Translations under genes and position numbers: made by a program
Shown: positions 7,695 to 17,304 of the stretch, piece by piece
How the letters are laid out: every line of letters begins with the position of its first letter
Position numbering within the stretch: the stretch's first letter is position 1
Notes under the pieces: model-generated
What the model saw: the letters and a program-made list of their open reading frames with translations, nothing else
Database searches by the model: none
What the model was told of the DNA's origin: nothing
NCBI GenBank assembly: GCA_900321715.1
Contig: ONXC01000001.1
Location: 124,001-188,000, forward strand
Source of the DNA: an uncultured Bacteroidales bacterium
Lineage (GTDB): Bacteria; Bacteroidota; Bacteroidia; Bacteroidales; UBA932
Length of the DNA: 64,000 nt
Reading direction: 5' to 3'

Positions 7695-7748
7695 GTGTAA
7701 ATAATTAAGTGTCAGGATTTTACCTCCACAAGCCGCAGAATTGTACAA

Positions 7749-8777
7749 TCAGAAGGTGTGCCTGCGGTTCATCCTGAACGGGCAGCGGATTTTGGCAAGT
7801 TGTCTATTTTCTATCATATCGGCCGCAAGGCGTCCCATCTCCCAGAAATCGGTGGAGACGGTGGTGAGTCCGCCAAGGACAAGTTCGTTCATCGGGAACT
7901 CGTTGTAGGAGATAATCTTCACGTCATCCCCGATTGAAAGATTCCAGGCCGATATCTTCCTCACCAGGCTCACCAGACCTTCGTCCAGCTGGGAGTTCAG
8001 CACCAGGAAGATGTCGCCCCTGGAGATATCTTCGGGAGCGGTGTAGTAGAATGATACGGGGATCTCATAGTCCTTGCAGAAGCGCTCCACGCCACGGCGG
8101 ATGATGGAACCATACAGAGACTCCGGGAGGGTGATCACTCTGAGGCGGCAGTCGGTATGGGCCCCTTTCTCGAAGCCCTGTGCAAGGCCGTCGTAGATGT
8201 CGGACTCAAAGTCCTGATATACTGCGCCGTAGTTTCCGGGATAGTCCGGCTGAAGGCGGTCCAGCATGATGAGCTTACGATTGGGGATACGGGCAAGCTG
8301 CTTCAGGACGCCGGACTGGGTATCCGAATCCAGCGGGAAGTGGGGAGTTACCACGTAGTAGTCAAACTCATCCAGATAGTTGTCCAGATAGTATGTGAAA
8401 AGGTCCAGGTTCTGATTGTGGTTCACTATGGTTATATCGGCCCTGTTCCCAATCTTTTCCGCAAAGGCATTGAAAAGGATCTGCTTGTACACGGAGAACT
8501 TGTCAAACAGTACAAGCACCTGGGGCCGCCCGCCCTTTTCAAGGTCTGCCGCAAAGAACCCCTTTCCGTGTTTTGGTACTATGAAACCGTCCTCCACAAG
8601 GACGCCGTAGGCCTTCTTGACCGTTTCCCTGGAGATGCCCAGTTTGGCGGAAAGGTCGTTCATCGAGGGAATCTGTTCCCCGGCCTTCAGGCTTCCATCG
8701 TGCAGGGCTCTTTTTACCTGCATCACAAGTTGTTTGTAGATGGGCTCTCTACTCCCCGCGTCAATTGTGAAGATCAT
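7749..8777 (-). CDS. GntR-family regulator with sugar-binding-like C-terminal domain
   Basis: 342 residues. An N-terminal GntR winged helix (PIYKQLVMQVKRALHDGSLK, then IPSMNDLSAKLGISRETVKKAYGVL, residues 12-60) is followed by a LacI/periplasmic-binding-like domain (about 85-335; DYYVVTPHF, RKLIMLDRL, near the end GGLTTVSTDFWEMGRLAADMI). This architecture is typical of Bacteroidota sugar-responsive GntR regulators. Its ATG overlaps the stop of the DUF4434 gene as ATGA, and that gene follows the ROK regulator, so two transcription factors and one secreted enzyme share a leftward operon divergent from the Sus genes. The ligand is probably a product of the adjoining locus. Confidence 0.88.
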   Translation of the reverse strand: MIFTIDAGSREPIYKQLVMQVKRALHDGSLKAGEQIPSMNDLSAKLGISRETVKKAYGVLVEDGFIVPKHGKGFFAADLEKGGRPQVLVLFDKFSVYKQILFNAFAEKIGNRADITIVNHNQNLDLFTYYLDNYLDEFDYYVVTPHFPLDSDTQSGVLKQLARIPNRKLIMLDRLQPDYPGNYGAVYQDFESDIYDGLAQGFEKGAHTDCRLRVITLPESLYGSIIRRGVERFCKDYEIPVSFYYTAPEDISRGDIFLVLNSQLDEGLVSLVRKISAWNLSIGDDVKIISYNEFPMNELVLGGLTTVSTDFWEMGRLAADMIENRQLAKIRCPFRMNRRHTF

Positions 8778-9859
8778 ATTCCGAAGTATTCGCGGTAACG
8801 GTCATACAGGTGGCCGGCCTGCGCATATGCGCTCTGGGGGCTCATGAAGTGGGAGAACTCGAAGGTGATGGCCTTGTCGTAGCCGCAGCGCTTTGCCGCC
8901 TCCAGTTTCAGGCGGAGTTTGTCAAACTTGATGGGGAAAAAGCGTATGGGCATGTCACGGTCAAAGCTCTCTGCATTGGTCCAGCACTGCATTCCGTATC
9001 TGTCGGCCAGTTTCTTGTTCACGGAGAAGAAGGCGTCAAGCTCATCGTAATCTATGTGGCCGTCCTGGAATGCGCATGCGTCCACGTACTCGTGGATGCC
9101 GTCAAAGATCTCGTTCCACTCACGCTCGTGCTGCTCAATACCCACGGCCTGCTCCCTTGTGATATTGCCGCTGGCAGCATCCACGGCCTTCTTGCCGTCT
9201 ATCCAGGGGGAGATGAAGGTGGGAAGACCGCCGGAAACCTCCTTGCACTGGCGTCCCATTGTGCGGAAGCTCTCGATGGCTCCCTTGGTGGCACGGGAAA
9301 TCTCTCCGGAGATGTACCAGCCGCCAAAGCTTGAGTACTTGGAGCCGTAACGCTCCCAGATCTCGTCAATCACAAACTTGTTGGCTTCAACCTCATAGCT
9401 CATGTCTCCAGTATCCCAGTATTTTCCGGAATCGTAGAGGCCAAGCCAGAACTTCATCCCGTACTTCTGGGCCAATCGGCAGAACATGTCTATAAGGTCT
9501 ACGGAAGGCATATAGCAGCCCTTCTTGAGGAGGTACGGTGAAGGGTAGGTGATGAATTTGCGGTAGCCGCAGCGGATGTCGATTACGGTGTCAATGCCCA
9601 TATCCTTCATATAGCGGAAGTCACGGTCCCACTCTGCCTCTCCCCAGTTCTGGTGGGGGATGTCGTGGGAAATCTCGTCCAGGAAGGTGCCCGTTATGGG
9701 AAGGGCGTTGGCCTTCTCCACAATGAGTTTGGATTTTACTGAAGGGTCAAGTTCAATGCCGTATCTGTCTTTGTCTGAAGGTTTACAGGCCGATGCCAGA
9801 AGCGGTGCCGCCACGGCTGCCACGGCGCCTTTTTTTAAGAAATCTCTGCGGTTTTCCAT
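8774..9859 (-). CDS. Tat-exported DUF4434 putative glycoside hydrolase-like lipoprotein
   Basis: 361 residues from ATG 9859. The leader MENRRDFLKKGAVAAVAAP carries the twin-arginine motif, followed by a lipobox-like ASAC with Cys25. The mature part looks like a DUF4434 TIM barrel: EISHDIPHQNWGEAEWDRDF, MKDMGIDTVIDIRCGY, FWLGLYDSGKYWD, GGWYISGEI, then CAFQDGHIDYDEL and an end motif AITFEFSHFMSP. DUF4434 proteins are predicted glycosidases of unsettled specificity. Candidate acids are the Glu of WYISGEI and the Glu of TFEF. The gene lies 11 bp after the ROK gene. Confidence 0.75.
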   Translation of the reverse strand: MENRRDFLKKGAVAAVAAPLLASACKPSDKDRYGIELDPSVKSKLIVEKANALPITGTFLDEISHDIPHQNWGEAEWDRDFRYMKDMGIDTVIDIRCGYRKFITYPSPYLLKKGCYMPSVDLIDMFCRLAQKYGMKFWLGLYDSGKYWDTGDMSYEVEANKFVIDEIWERYGSKYSSFGGWYISGEISRATKGAIESFRTMGRQCKEVSGGLPTFISPWIDGKKAVDAASGNITREQAVGIEQHEREWNEIFDGIHEYVDACAFQDGHIDYDELDAFFSVNKKLADRYGMQCWTNAESFDRDMPIRFFPIKFDKLRLKLEAAKRCGYDKAITFEFSHFMSPQSAYAQAGHLYDRYREYFGI

Positions 9860-9870
9860 ATTGATGAAGT

Positions 9871-11073
9871 TTATTGTTTTATCAGGTAACTGTGTTTTGC
9901 AAGGAGGCTGGAGCCTATTGCTCCGGCTTTCTCTCCAAGCTGGGACACCTTGATCACTGTGTCGCTGTTTACAAGGTTGAGGGAAAGCTTGTTCACCGTG
10001 CTCCTGAGGGGCGGAATGAGGTATTTTTCCGTGGCGCAGAGCCTGCCCCCGATGACCACTATGTTGGGGTTGAAGATGTTTATGAGGCCGGCTACGGCGC
10101 GTCCCAGGGTCTCTCCAACCTCCTCCACGCATTCAATGCAGAGCACATCCTCCTTTTTCACTGCGTCAAGTATGCTGTCAAGGGTAATCTCCTCTCCGGC
10201 GGCATAGGACTTTGACAGAACGGATGCGCGTCCGTCAGAGAGTTTCCCCACAACAAGCCTGTGGAGGGCGCTTCCGGATGCACCTGTCTCCAGGCAGCCA
10301 ATCTTTCCGCATCGGCATGGAATATTGTTGTCAAGGAGGGGGAAGTGCCCTATTTCTCCGGAAAAGCCGGATTTCCCGTAGTAGAGTTTCCCGTCCATCA
10401 CCATACCCATACCAAGGCCCCAGCCAACGTTGAGGAACAGGATGTCTCCTTCCGTGCCGGGGAGGCTGCTCATGTACTCACCCCACGCCATTGCGCGGGA
10501 GTCGTTCTCCACCACCACGGGTTTCCCGAATTCGGCCTCCAGAAGGTCCCTGAAAGGCTTTTCCTCGCTGATGAAGAAGGAGTAGCTGTAACCTGTTCCG
10601 TGGTTTACCCGGCCCGTGATGTCCACCCCGTAACCAGCCACGGCAGAGCTGTCAATCCTCATCTTGGATTCCAGGCATTTCCTTACGGCAAGGCACATCT
10701 GACGGACGGAATCTTCCGTCTTTTCAAGGTGAAGTGGAATACTTTCCACGGCGTGGACAAGCTGCCCGGGGAAATCCGTTGCCGCAACGGTGATGCGCTC
10801 CTGCTCCACGTGCACCCCCACAAAGTAACCCGCCTTGGGGTTTAGGCCGAAAATGCTTGCGCGCCGCCCTCCGGAAGACCCCGTTTTCCCAAGGTCCACA
10901 AGGTAGCCGTCGGCTACCATTTCCGTCACTATGCGCGTGACTTTTGGGATGCTGGCGTCCAAAAGACGCGCAAAATCCGCTATGCTATAACCCTGGCGGT
11001 TTGAGCACAGCGAGAGGATGGTTTTCTTTTCCGGGGCATAATGCCCGCTGATATTTTGGGACAGAGGATCCAT
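9871..11073 (-). CDS. ROK-family transcriptional regulator (NagC/XylR type)
   Basis: 400 residues. An N-terminal winged helix (about 15-60; YSIADFARLLDASIPKVTRI) precedes a ROK domain with the sugar-contact EIGH motif (Glu240, His243) and the zinc site CRCGKIGC at 253-260. VENDSRAMAWGE at 188-199 is the usual ROK acid motif. Proteins with this plan repress sugar genes and are released by amino sugars or sugar phosphates. It is divergent from the AGE-Sus operon, and a perfect 10-bp-arm palindrome in the shared intergenic region (11125-11151) is the likely operator. An N-acetylhexosamine or its phosphate is a reasonable guess for the ligand. Confidence 0.9.
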   Translation of the reverse strand: MDPLSQNISGHYAPEKKTILSLCSNRQGYSIADFARLLDASIPKVTRIVTEMVADGYLVDLGKTGSSGGRRASIFGLNPKAGYFVGVHVEQERITVAATDFPGQLVHAVESIPLHLEKTEDSVRQMCLAVRKCLESKMRIDSSAVAGYGVDITGRVNHGTGYSYSFFISEEKPFRDLLEAEFGKPVVVENDSRAMAWGEYMSSLPGTEGDILFLNVGWGLGMGMVMDGKLYYGKSGFSGEIGHFPLLDNNIPCRCGKIGCLETGASGSALHRLVVGKLSDGRASVLSKSYAAGEEITLDSILDAVKKEDVLCIECVEEVGETLGRAVAGLINIFNPNIVVIGGRLCATEKYLIPPLRSTVNKLSLNLVNSDTVIKVSQLGEKAGAIGSSLLAKHSYLIKQ

Positions 11074-11092
11074 TATGTGGCTCAGGTTTTTG

Positions 11093-11100
11093 CAAATATA
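11093..11100 (-). promoter_or_regulatory. -7 promoter element for the ROK operon
   Basis: TATATTTG on the minus strand, 19 bases before the ROK ATG. CTTG lies 20 bp upstream as a weak -33 element (11121-11124), so the palindrome at 11125-11151 abuts this promoter. Confidence 0.6.
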
Positions 11101-11124
11101 GTGAATAGAAATCTGAATTGCAAG

Positions 11125-11151
11125 AACTTTTTAATGAATCGTTAAAAAGTT
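11125..11151. promoter_or_regulatory. palindromic operator candidate for the ROK regulator
   Basis: AACTTTTTAA, 7 bp, TTAAAAAGTT: perfect 10-bp arms. It lies between the divergent ROK and AGE-Sus promoters, just upstream of the -33 region of the former and about 30 bp before that of the latter. AT-rich palindromes with a central spacer are typical of ROK regulator sites. Confidence 0.65.
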
Positions 11152-11182
11152 GCGTGGTGTTGTAAATATTTTGAAAAAAAGT

Positions 11183-11213
11183 TTTGGCTTATTTCGTTTT
11201 ATTTCTATATTTG
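11183..11213 (+). promoter_or_regulatory. promoter of the AGE-SusC-SusD operon
   Basis: TTTG (11183-11186), 19 bp, TATATTTG (11206-11213): a full Bacteroidota promoter, 41 bases before the ATG at 11255. Confidence 0.8.
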
Positions 11214-11254
11214 TGGAGACTTAACCGAAAAACCATATAAACACTAAACCCAAA

Positions 11255-12439
11255 ATGATGAAAGAAAGTTTTGGCCAAATGGCAGAGCGCTACCGTAAAG
11301 AACTGTATGGCAGCGTGTTGCCTTTCTGGCTGGAAAAGTCCCAGGACCTTGAGTACGGAGGATATTTCACCTGCCTTAACCGTGACGGAAGCGTTTTTGA
11401 CACGGACAAGTTCGTGTGGCTGCAGGGAAGGGAGGTGTGGATGTTCGCTATGCTCTATAATAAGGTGGAGAAAAATCCGCAGTGGCTTCAGTGCGCCCTC
11501 CAGGGCGGTTATTTCCTGGAGAAATACGGCCACGACGGAAACTATGACTTCTACTTCTCCCTCACCCGTGAAGGAAAGCCCATCATAGCGCCCTACAATA
11601 TCTTCTCCAACACTTTTGCCTGCATGGCTTTCGCCCAGCTGGCAGTGGCAACCGGAGAGGAGCATTGGGCCGATATCGCCCGCAAGACCTTCCAGCGCAT
11701 CCTTGACCGCCGCACCAACCCCAAGGGCCGCTGGCTCAAGGCCGTGCCCGGCACAAGGCCCATGAAGGACTTTGCCCTTCCCATGATCATCTGCAACATG
11801 GCCCTGGAGATAGAGCCCATCATTGAGGACAAGTCTCTCCTTGACAAGACCATAGAGGAGGCCCTTCATGAGGTATTTGACGTGTTCTACCAGCCGGACC
11901 TTGGCGTAATGGTGGAAAACCTTGCCCCGGACGGAAGTCTCATTGACTGCTTCGAGGGCCGCCGCATCAACCCCGGCCATGACCTTGAGGCGCTGTGGTT
12001 CATGATGAACCTGGGCCTCAGGCTCCACAGGCAGGATATCATTGACAAGAGCGTGGAAATCGCCCTCCGGGTAATTAACTACGGCTGGGACAAGGAGTAC
12101 GGCGGCATCTTCTACTTCATGGACCGCAAGGGTTATCCCACACAGGAACTGGAGTGGGACCAGAAACTCTGGTGGGTGCATCTTGAGAGCGCCATCTGTA
12201 TGATCAAAGGTTACCAGCTTACAGGTAATGAAAAATGCCTGGAGTGGTTTGAAAAACTGGACAACTACCTCTGGACCCATTTCAAGGACCAGGAGTATCC
12301 TGAGTGGTACGGCTACCTCAACCGCAGGGGAGAGGTCCTGTTACCGCTCAAGGGCGGCAAGTGGAAGGGCTGCTTCCACGTGCCCCGCGGCCTCTATCAG
12401 ATAAGTACAATCTTACAGGAAATAGCAGACAAAAAATAA
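11255..12439 (+). CDS. AGE-family epimerase (N-acylglucosamine / cellobiose 2-epimerase type)
   Basis: 394 residues, the normal length for the family, without a signal peptide, so cytoplasmic. AGE-family enzymes invert C2 of GlcNAc/ManNAc or of glucose/mannose units in disaccharides. Visible signatures include DKFVWLQGREVWMFA near 50, NIFSNTFACMAFAQLA near 115, NPGHDLEALWFMM near 240 and KLWWVHLESA near 308, which contribute the catalytic histidines of the (alpha/alpha)6 barrel. Sequence alone does not separate the monosaccharide and disaccharide types. It is the first gene of a seven-gene rightward operon, and SusC begins 3 bases after its stop. The ROK regulator next door favours an amino-sugar substrate. 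Confidence 0.85.
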   Translation: MMKESFGQMAERYRKELYGSVLPFWLEKSQDLEYGGYFTCLNRDGSVFDTDKFVWLQGREVWMFAMLYNKVEKNPQWLQCALQGGYFLEKYGHDGNYDFYFSLTREGKPIIAPYNIFSNTFACMAFAQLAVATGEEHWADIARKTFQRILDRRTNPKGRWLKAVPGTRPMKDFALPMIICNMALEIEPIIEDKSLLDKTIEEALHEVFDVFYQPDLGVMVENLAPDGSLIDCFEGRRINPGHDLEALWFMMNLGLRLHRQDIIDKSVEIALRVINYGWDKEYGGIFYFMDRKGYPTQELEWDQKLWWVHLESAICMIKGYQLTGNEKCLEWFEKLDNYLWTHFKDQEYPEWYGYLNRRGEVLLPLKGGKWKGCFHVPRGLYQISTILQEIADKK

Positions 12440-12442
12440 ACT

Positions 12443-15400
12443 ATGAAAGGTTTACCCAGATTGTTATTTGCCGTGGCGGCGGCGCTTGTCCTGTCCGTCC
12501 CGGCCTTTGCCCAGGGGACGCTCCGCGGCAAGGTGACAGACCAGGACGGCGCGCCGCTTCCCGGTGTTACCGTGATGGTGAAAGGCACCTCGCAGGGTAC
12601 CATGACCGGTGCCGACGGCAGTTATTCCATGCAGGCGGCAAAAGGCAGCATCATAGAGTTCTCCTGCCTTGGCCTTGCAACTCAGGAATTCACCTTCGAC
12701 GGCCGAAACGCTATCAACGTCCAGATGACGGAGGACGCCCTGTATCTTGACGACGTAGTTGTTGTGGGTTACGGCACCGCCAAGAAGGAAACCCTCACCG
12801 CCGCCGTATCGGCCATAAAAGGTGACGAACTCCTCAAGGCTCCGGCAACAAACGTGTCCCAGGTGCTTGCCGGTAAGCTTTCCGGTATCTCCTCCGTGCA
12901 GGAATCCGGTGAGCCTGGCCTTGACCAGGCCTCCCTCCGCATCCGCGGCTCCGTGTACGGCGTAGCATACGTTGTGGACGGCTTCCCCGTGGAGAGCATC
13001 AACGATATAGATCCGGCCGATATTGAGTCCATCTCCGTCCTGAAAGATGGTGCATCGGCCGCGGTATACGGCCTCCAGGCCGCCGGCGGCGTAATCATCG
13101 TGACCACCCGCAAGGGTAACAAGGGAGACACCCGCATCACCTACAACGGCTCCGTGGGTGCCTCTATGAACGCCAACTTCCCTCAGTTCATGAACGGCCC
13201 CCAGTTTGCCTATTATTATAATGTGGCCCAGATGATGGACCAGCTGGCCAACGGGGAAATCGCAAGATCGGCCGATTACGTACCCTATTTCACCCAGAAG
13301 AACATCCAGGCTATGCGTGAAGGCCGTGACGGCTGGGACAACGTAGACTATGTGAAGAAGGTATTCGGCACCGGCCTCACCCAGAAGCATAATGTAACTG
13401 TGCAGGGCGGCACGGACAAGGCCCGCTTCTTCACTTCCTTCGGTATAATGGACCAGAAGGGTAACATAGACCGCTTCAATTACAGGCGTTATAATGTGCG
13501 TACCAACGTGGAAGGAGACCTTTCCAAGCAGCTGAGCTACAAGGTGAGCCTCTCCGGCGTCCTTGGAGACCGTTCCACTCCCGCATTCCTTTCTGGTGGT
13601 ACTGATGCCGGTTCCACGGAGGTGGGCTGGTTCTCAATTGCCCGCCAGGTGGTCCAGATGCACCCTTATCTCCCGGAGAGATACGACGGCTACTATACCG
13701 GTGCCGTCCAGGACAACCAGAGTTTCCTGGTAAGCCCCCTCGCCGCCATCTATGAGTCCGGCTACAAGAAGACAAAGAGCCTCCAGGCCGACGTTAACGC
13801 CGCCCTGGAATGGAGGGTTCCCTTTGTGAAGGGCCTTTCCCTCAAGGCATCCGGATCCTATACCTATTCCCAGAGTTACAACAAGAACCTGAGCACCCAG
13901 TACACCATGATGCAGCGCGTGCGTACGGACAGCGGCTGGGAATGGCAGATGAGGAAGGATAACCCCCATATCGGCTCCGATATAAATCCCGCGCCCGCTC
14001 CTGAGCAGATCAACAACCTTGGAGAAGGCGTCGTGTTCTCCCAGCAGCTGGTGGGCCAGGCAAGCGTCCAGTACGTTAACAGTTTTGGGAAGAACAACCT
14101 GGACCTTATGGCCCTTGCCGAATACCGTGACTACAAGGGAAACGGCCTTGCCGCATACGTTGAATCCCTTCCTTTCACATCACTTCCGGAACTGTCCAAC
14201 GGTATTGTCCGCACAAGCATGCCTGCAAGCGGCTGGAGCGGTGCGTCAAGGAGCCTCGGCTTTGTGTTCCGCGCCCGTTATGACTACGCAGAGAAGTACC
14301 TGGCAGAATTTACAGGCCGATACGACGGCTCCTACAAGTTTGCAGGTATGGCCAAGACCCGCTGGGGCTTCTTCCCCTCGGTCTCCCTTGGCTGGCGCCT
14401 TTCCCAGGAGGAATTCATGAAGGACCTCTCCTGGCTGGACGACCTAAAGCTCCGCGCAAGCGTAGGTCTTCTGGGTAACGACAGCGTAAGTGAATACGCT
14501 TTCCTGAGCACCTATGCCAAGGCCGGAAACGTGGCTCTTGGACAGTATGGAGGCGCAACCCAGGTGTCTCCCTCATATTACACGGACGGTATTGCCAACA
14601 CGGACCTTACCTGGGAAAAGACCCAGAGCTGGAACGTGGGCGTGGACTTCTCCCTGTGGGGCGGTCTCCTGGGAATGGAGATAGACGGATTCTATAACTA
14701 CACCTACGACATGCTCACCTACCAGAGCACCGGTTTCCCTTCATCAATGGGCGGCTATTATCCCACCTGGGTAAACAGCAACGCCATTGATGCAAAGGGT
14801 ATAGATATCCTTGTGCGTCACCGCAATCACTTCCAGCTTGCCGGAGATCCTCTCTTCTATGAGGTTACCGGAACCGTAACCTACTCCAAGACCCGCTGGC
14901 TCAAGTACAACGATGACCCCAACATTGTGGATTACCGCAAGGTGAGCGGCACCACTTACGGCAGCATAATGTGCTGGCAGGCCGATGGCCTCTACCGCAC
15001 GGAGGAGGAGATTAACAATTCCTCATGGTACGGAACCCGTCCCAACCTTGGCGACATCCGCTACATAGACCTTAACGGTGACGGCAAGATAGATGAGGAC
15101 GACAAAGGCTTCTTCGGCCGCAGCAACCGTCCGGAACTTACCTTCGGCCTCAATCTCAACCTTGGCTGGAAGGGCTTCGACTTCAACGCCCAGTTCACGG
15201 GAGGCGCCCTCTTTGACGTATCCCTCACCGGTACTTACTACAACGACAACGACGACAACACCATCTGGACCCAGACCTTCAAGGAAGGAGGCAACTCCCC
15301 GCTGTTCCTGGTCCAGAACGCCTACAGCGAGTTTAACCCCGCCGGTACTTTCCCCAGGCTTACCCTGGCAAAGACCAACCACGGCGGCGACAACGGTCTC

Positions 15401-15646
15401 AGTTCCACTTTCTGGATCAGGGACGGTAAGTATGTGCGTCTGAAGACCGCCCAGCTTGGTTACACCTTCCCCAAGAAGTGGACCCAGAAGCTTGGCATCC
15501 AGGCTTTCCGCATCTTTGTGGAGGGCCAGAACCTGTTCACCATAGACGGACTTCCGGAGGGCATAGACCCCGAATCCCCGGGCGTGAACAACGGTTACTA
15601 TCCTCAGCAGCGCCTGGTGATGGGCGGCATCACCCTTACATTCTAA
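12443..15646 (+). CDS. SusC-family TonB-dependent outer-membrane receptor
   Basis: 1067 residues. A signal peptide (about 1-24, ending AFAQ) is followed by a carboxypeptidase-regulatory-like beta domain (25-100; GTLRGKVTDQDGAPLPGVTV), the SusC signature DVVVVGYGTAKK, a plug domain (about 115-225, SIRG-like ASLRIRGS and DIESISVLKDGASAAVYG), and a 22-strand barrel ending in the aromatic-terminated GGITLTF. It imports oligosaccharides captured by the SusD partner, energised by TonB. The gene order AGE-SusC-SusD-lipoproteins marks a polysaccharide utilisation locus. The gene carries several GGCCGAT/ATCGGCC heptamers like the rest of the genome, arguing against recent import. Confidence 0.97.
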   Translation: MKGLPRLLFAVAAALVLSVPAFAQGTLRGKVTDQDGAPLPGVTVMVKGTSQGTMTGADGSYSMQAAKGSIIEFSCLGLATQEFTFDGRNAINVQMTEDALYLDDVVVVGYGTAKKETLTAAVSAIKGDELLKAPATNVSQVLAGKLSGISSVQESGEPGLDQASLRIRGSVYGVAYVVDGFPVESINDIDPADIESISVLKDGASAAVYGLQAAGGVIIVTTRKGNKGDTRITYNGSVGASMNANFPQFMNGPQFAYYYNVAQMMDQLANGEIARSADYVPYFTQKNIQAMREGRDGWDNVDYVKKVFGTGLTQKHNVTVQGGTDKARFFTSFGIMDQKGNIDRFNYRRYNVRTNVEGDLSKQLSYKVSLSGVLGDRSTPAFLSGGTDAGSTEVGWFSIARQVVQMHPYLPERYDGYYTGAVQDNQSFLVSPLAAIYESGYKKTKSLQADVNAALEWRVPFVKGLSLKASGSYTYSQSYNKNLSTQYTMMQRVRTDSGWEWQMRKDNPHIGSDINPAPAPEQINNLGEGVVFSQQLVGQASVQYVNSFGKNNLDLMALAEYRDYKGNGLAAYVESLPFTSLPELSNGIVRTSMPASGWSGASRSLGFVFRARYDYAEKYLAEFTGRYDGSYKFAGMAKTRWGFFPSVSLGWRLSQEEFMKDLSWLDDLKLRASVGLLGNDSVSEYAFLSTYAKAGNVALGQYGGATQVSPSYYTDGIANTDLTWEKTQSWNVGVDFSLWGGLLGMEIDGFYNYTYDMLTYQSTGFPSSMGGYYPTWVNSNAIDAKGIDILVRHRNHFQLAGDPLFYEVTGTVTYSKTRWLKYNDDPNIVDYRKVSGTTYGSIMCWQADGLYRTEEEINNSSWYGTRPNLGDIRYIDLNGDGKIDEDDKGFFGRSNRPELTFGLNLNLGWKGFDFNAQFTGGALFDVSLTGTYYNDNDDNTIWTQTFKEGGNSPLFLVQNAYSEFNPAGTFPRLTLAKTNHGGDNGLSSTFWIRDGKYVRLKTAQLGYTFPKKWTQKLGIQAFRIFVEGQNLFTIDGLPEGIDPESPGVNNGYYPQQRLVMGGITLTF

Positions 15647-15662
15647 AGGAGGAGGAAAGAAG

Positions 15663-17303
15663 ATGAAAAAGAATCTTGCAATAGTTCTTACAGTTGCCCT
15701 GGCAGTTTCCTGCAACGGAATCCTGGACCTTACTCCCACCAGCAGCGTGTCTTCCCGCACTATGTGGGAAAGCACCGCAAATGCTGAATATTCCGTGAAC
15801 TACCTGTTCACTTTCTTCTGGAATTACAATGCATATCCCACCCAGCTGGGACTCACGGAAGCCCTCACGGATGAGTTGAAATACACTTCATATAACTTCA
15901 ACGCAATGGCATACATCCCGTCATACATTTCATATGGCGGAACCACTGTCACGGCTCAGACCTACGACGTATATCTTGGCAAGTGGGGCTCCCTCTACAC
16001 AAACATCCGTGAAGCCAACGAGGCCCTGAATTACCTCAATACCTACGGCCAGATGGGTGATGAAGACAAGACCCGCCTTGCTGCTGAAATCCGCCTTGTG
16101 AGGGGCTTCCTCTATTTTGAGCTGGTGAAGCGCTACAAGGATGTGATCATCTATGACGAAGACCTCTCCAAGATAAGCAAGGATGCCTCCCTAAGTGATG
16201 AAGAGGCTGCCTGGGATTTCGTTGAGGCCGATTTAAACTTTGCCGCGGACAACCTCCCTACAAGGGAATCGGCCCACGGACGTATGGACAGGGGAATGGC
16301 CTACGGCTATCTTACCCGCGCCATGCTCTATGCCGGGCGTTATGACAAAGTGATAGCGGCTGCCGATAAACTTGTGGAACTTGGCTATGGCCTGGAACCT
16401 CAGTATCAGGACGCCATATCCAAACCTCTGTCGGCCGGAAACAAGGAGGCCATCCTCCAGTTCAGTTTTGATGCCGGTACGGGTATCACCCATAGTTTTG
16501 ACGCATCCTACACTCCCGGAGGAGATTATGCCCTGAAAAGCTCCAAGGGCGGTGCCTATGCGGTTCCTACCCAGGAGATTGTGGAAAGCTATGAACTTGC
16601 AACCGGCGGCTTCCCGGACTGGAGCAAGTGGCACGCCAGTTCCACTGACACTCCTCCTTACGCCCTTCTTGAGCCCCGTTTCCAGGCTTCCATCCTGTAT
16701 AACGGAGCCCCCTGGAAGGGAAGGACCATAGAACCATATGTGGACGGAACCGACGGCTGGGCAACCTGGAAAACGGAGAAAGAGCCAAAGGGCCGTACGG
16801 TTACCGGTTACTATCTCAGAAAGAACGTGGACGAATCCTTTGACGTGACTTCTTCCGGCGGCAGCCATCCTTTCACTTTCCTCCGTTACGCGGAAGTCCT
16901 TCTCAATAAGGCCGAAGCCTGCTACCAGAGCAACGATCCCGCAGGCGCAAATGCCGCCGTAAAGGCCGTCCGCGCCCGCGTGGGCCTGCCTTACACTGAC
17001 AAGAGCGGTGACGCCCTCTGGAAGGCGATAGTCCAGGAAAGGAAGGTTGAGCTTGCCTTCGAAGGCCAGCGCTACTGGGACCAGCGCCGATGGGAAACCG
17101 CCCACCAGGACTATCCTACAGGCCTTTCCGGCTACAAGCAGCACGGTCTCAAGATAGAGAAGGACGGAACCGGTTTCCGCTACACCTATGTTGTCATAGA
17201 CGACAGTGACCGCAGTTTCACATCCCGCCTTTACCGCTTCCCCATACCGGAGAGCGAACTCAGTTCCAATGCTAAAGTAGAACAATATGATGAGTGGAAG
17301 TAG
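15663..17303 (+). CDS. SusD/RagB-family nutrient-binding outer-membrane lipoprotein
   Basis: 546 residues. The lipoprotein leader has Cys18 in LAVSCNG. SusD features include the N-terminal GILDLTPTSSVSS, the tetratricopeptide-like helical core (RLAAEIRLVRGFLYFELVKRYKDV), the conserved AEVLLNKAEACYQ and the C-terminal block VQERKVELAFEGQRYWDQRRWETA. It caps the SusC barrel and binds glycan at the cell surface. It lies 16 bp after SusC and runs into the next lipoprotein gene with no gap. The glycan cannot be deduced from the sequence. Confidence 0.97.
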   Translation: MKKNLAIVLTVALAVSCNGILDLTPTSSVSSRTMWESTANAEYSVNYLFTFFWNYNAYPTQLGLTEALTDELKYTSYNFNAMAYIPSYISYGGTTVTAQTYDVYLGKWGSLYTNIREANEALNYLNTYGQMGDEDKTRLAAEIRLVRGFLYFELVKRYKDVIIYDEDLSKISKDASLSDEEAAWDFVEADLNFAADNLPTRESAHGRMDRGMAYGYLTRAMLYAGRYDKVIAAADKLVELGYGLEPQYQDAISKPLSAGNKEAILQFSFDAGTGITHSFDASYTPGGDYALKSSKGGAYAVPTQEIVESYELATGGFPDWSKWHASSTDTPPYALLEPRFQASILYNGAPWKGRTIEPYVDGTDGWATWKTEKEPKGRTVTGYYLRKNVDESFDVTSSGGSHPFTFLRYAEVLLNKAEACYQSNDPAGANAAVKAVRARVGLPYTDKSGDALWKAIVQERKVELAFEGQRYWDQRRWETAHQDYPTGLSGYKQHGLKIEKDGTGFRYTYVVIDDSDRSFTSRLYRFPIPESELSSNAKVEQYDEWK

Positions 17304-17304
17304 T

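Noticed and set aside
11189..12280. Minus-strand frame of 363 codons opposite the AGE epimerase
   Set aside because: It runs through the Sus promoter region and has no family motifs; the plus-strand gene is well supported.
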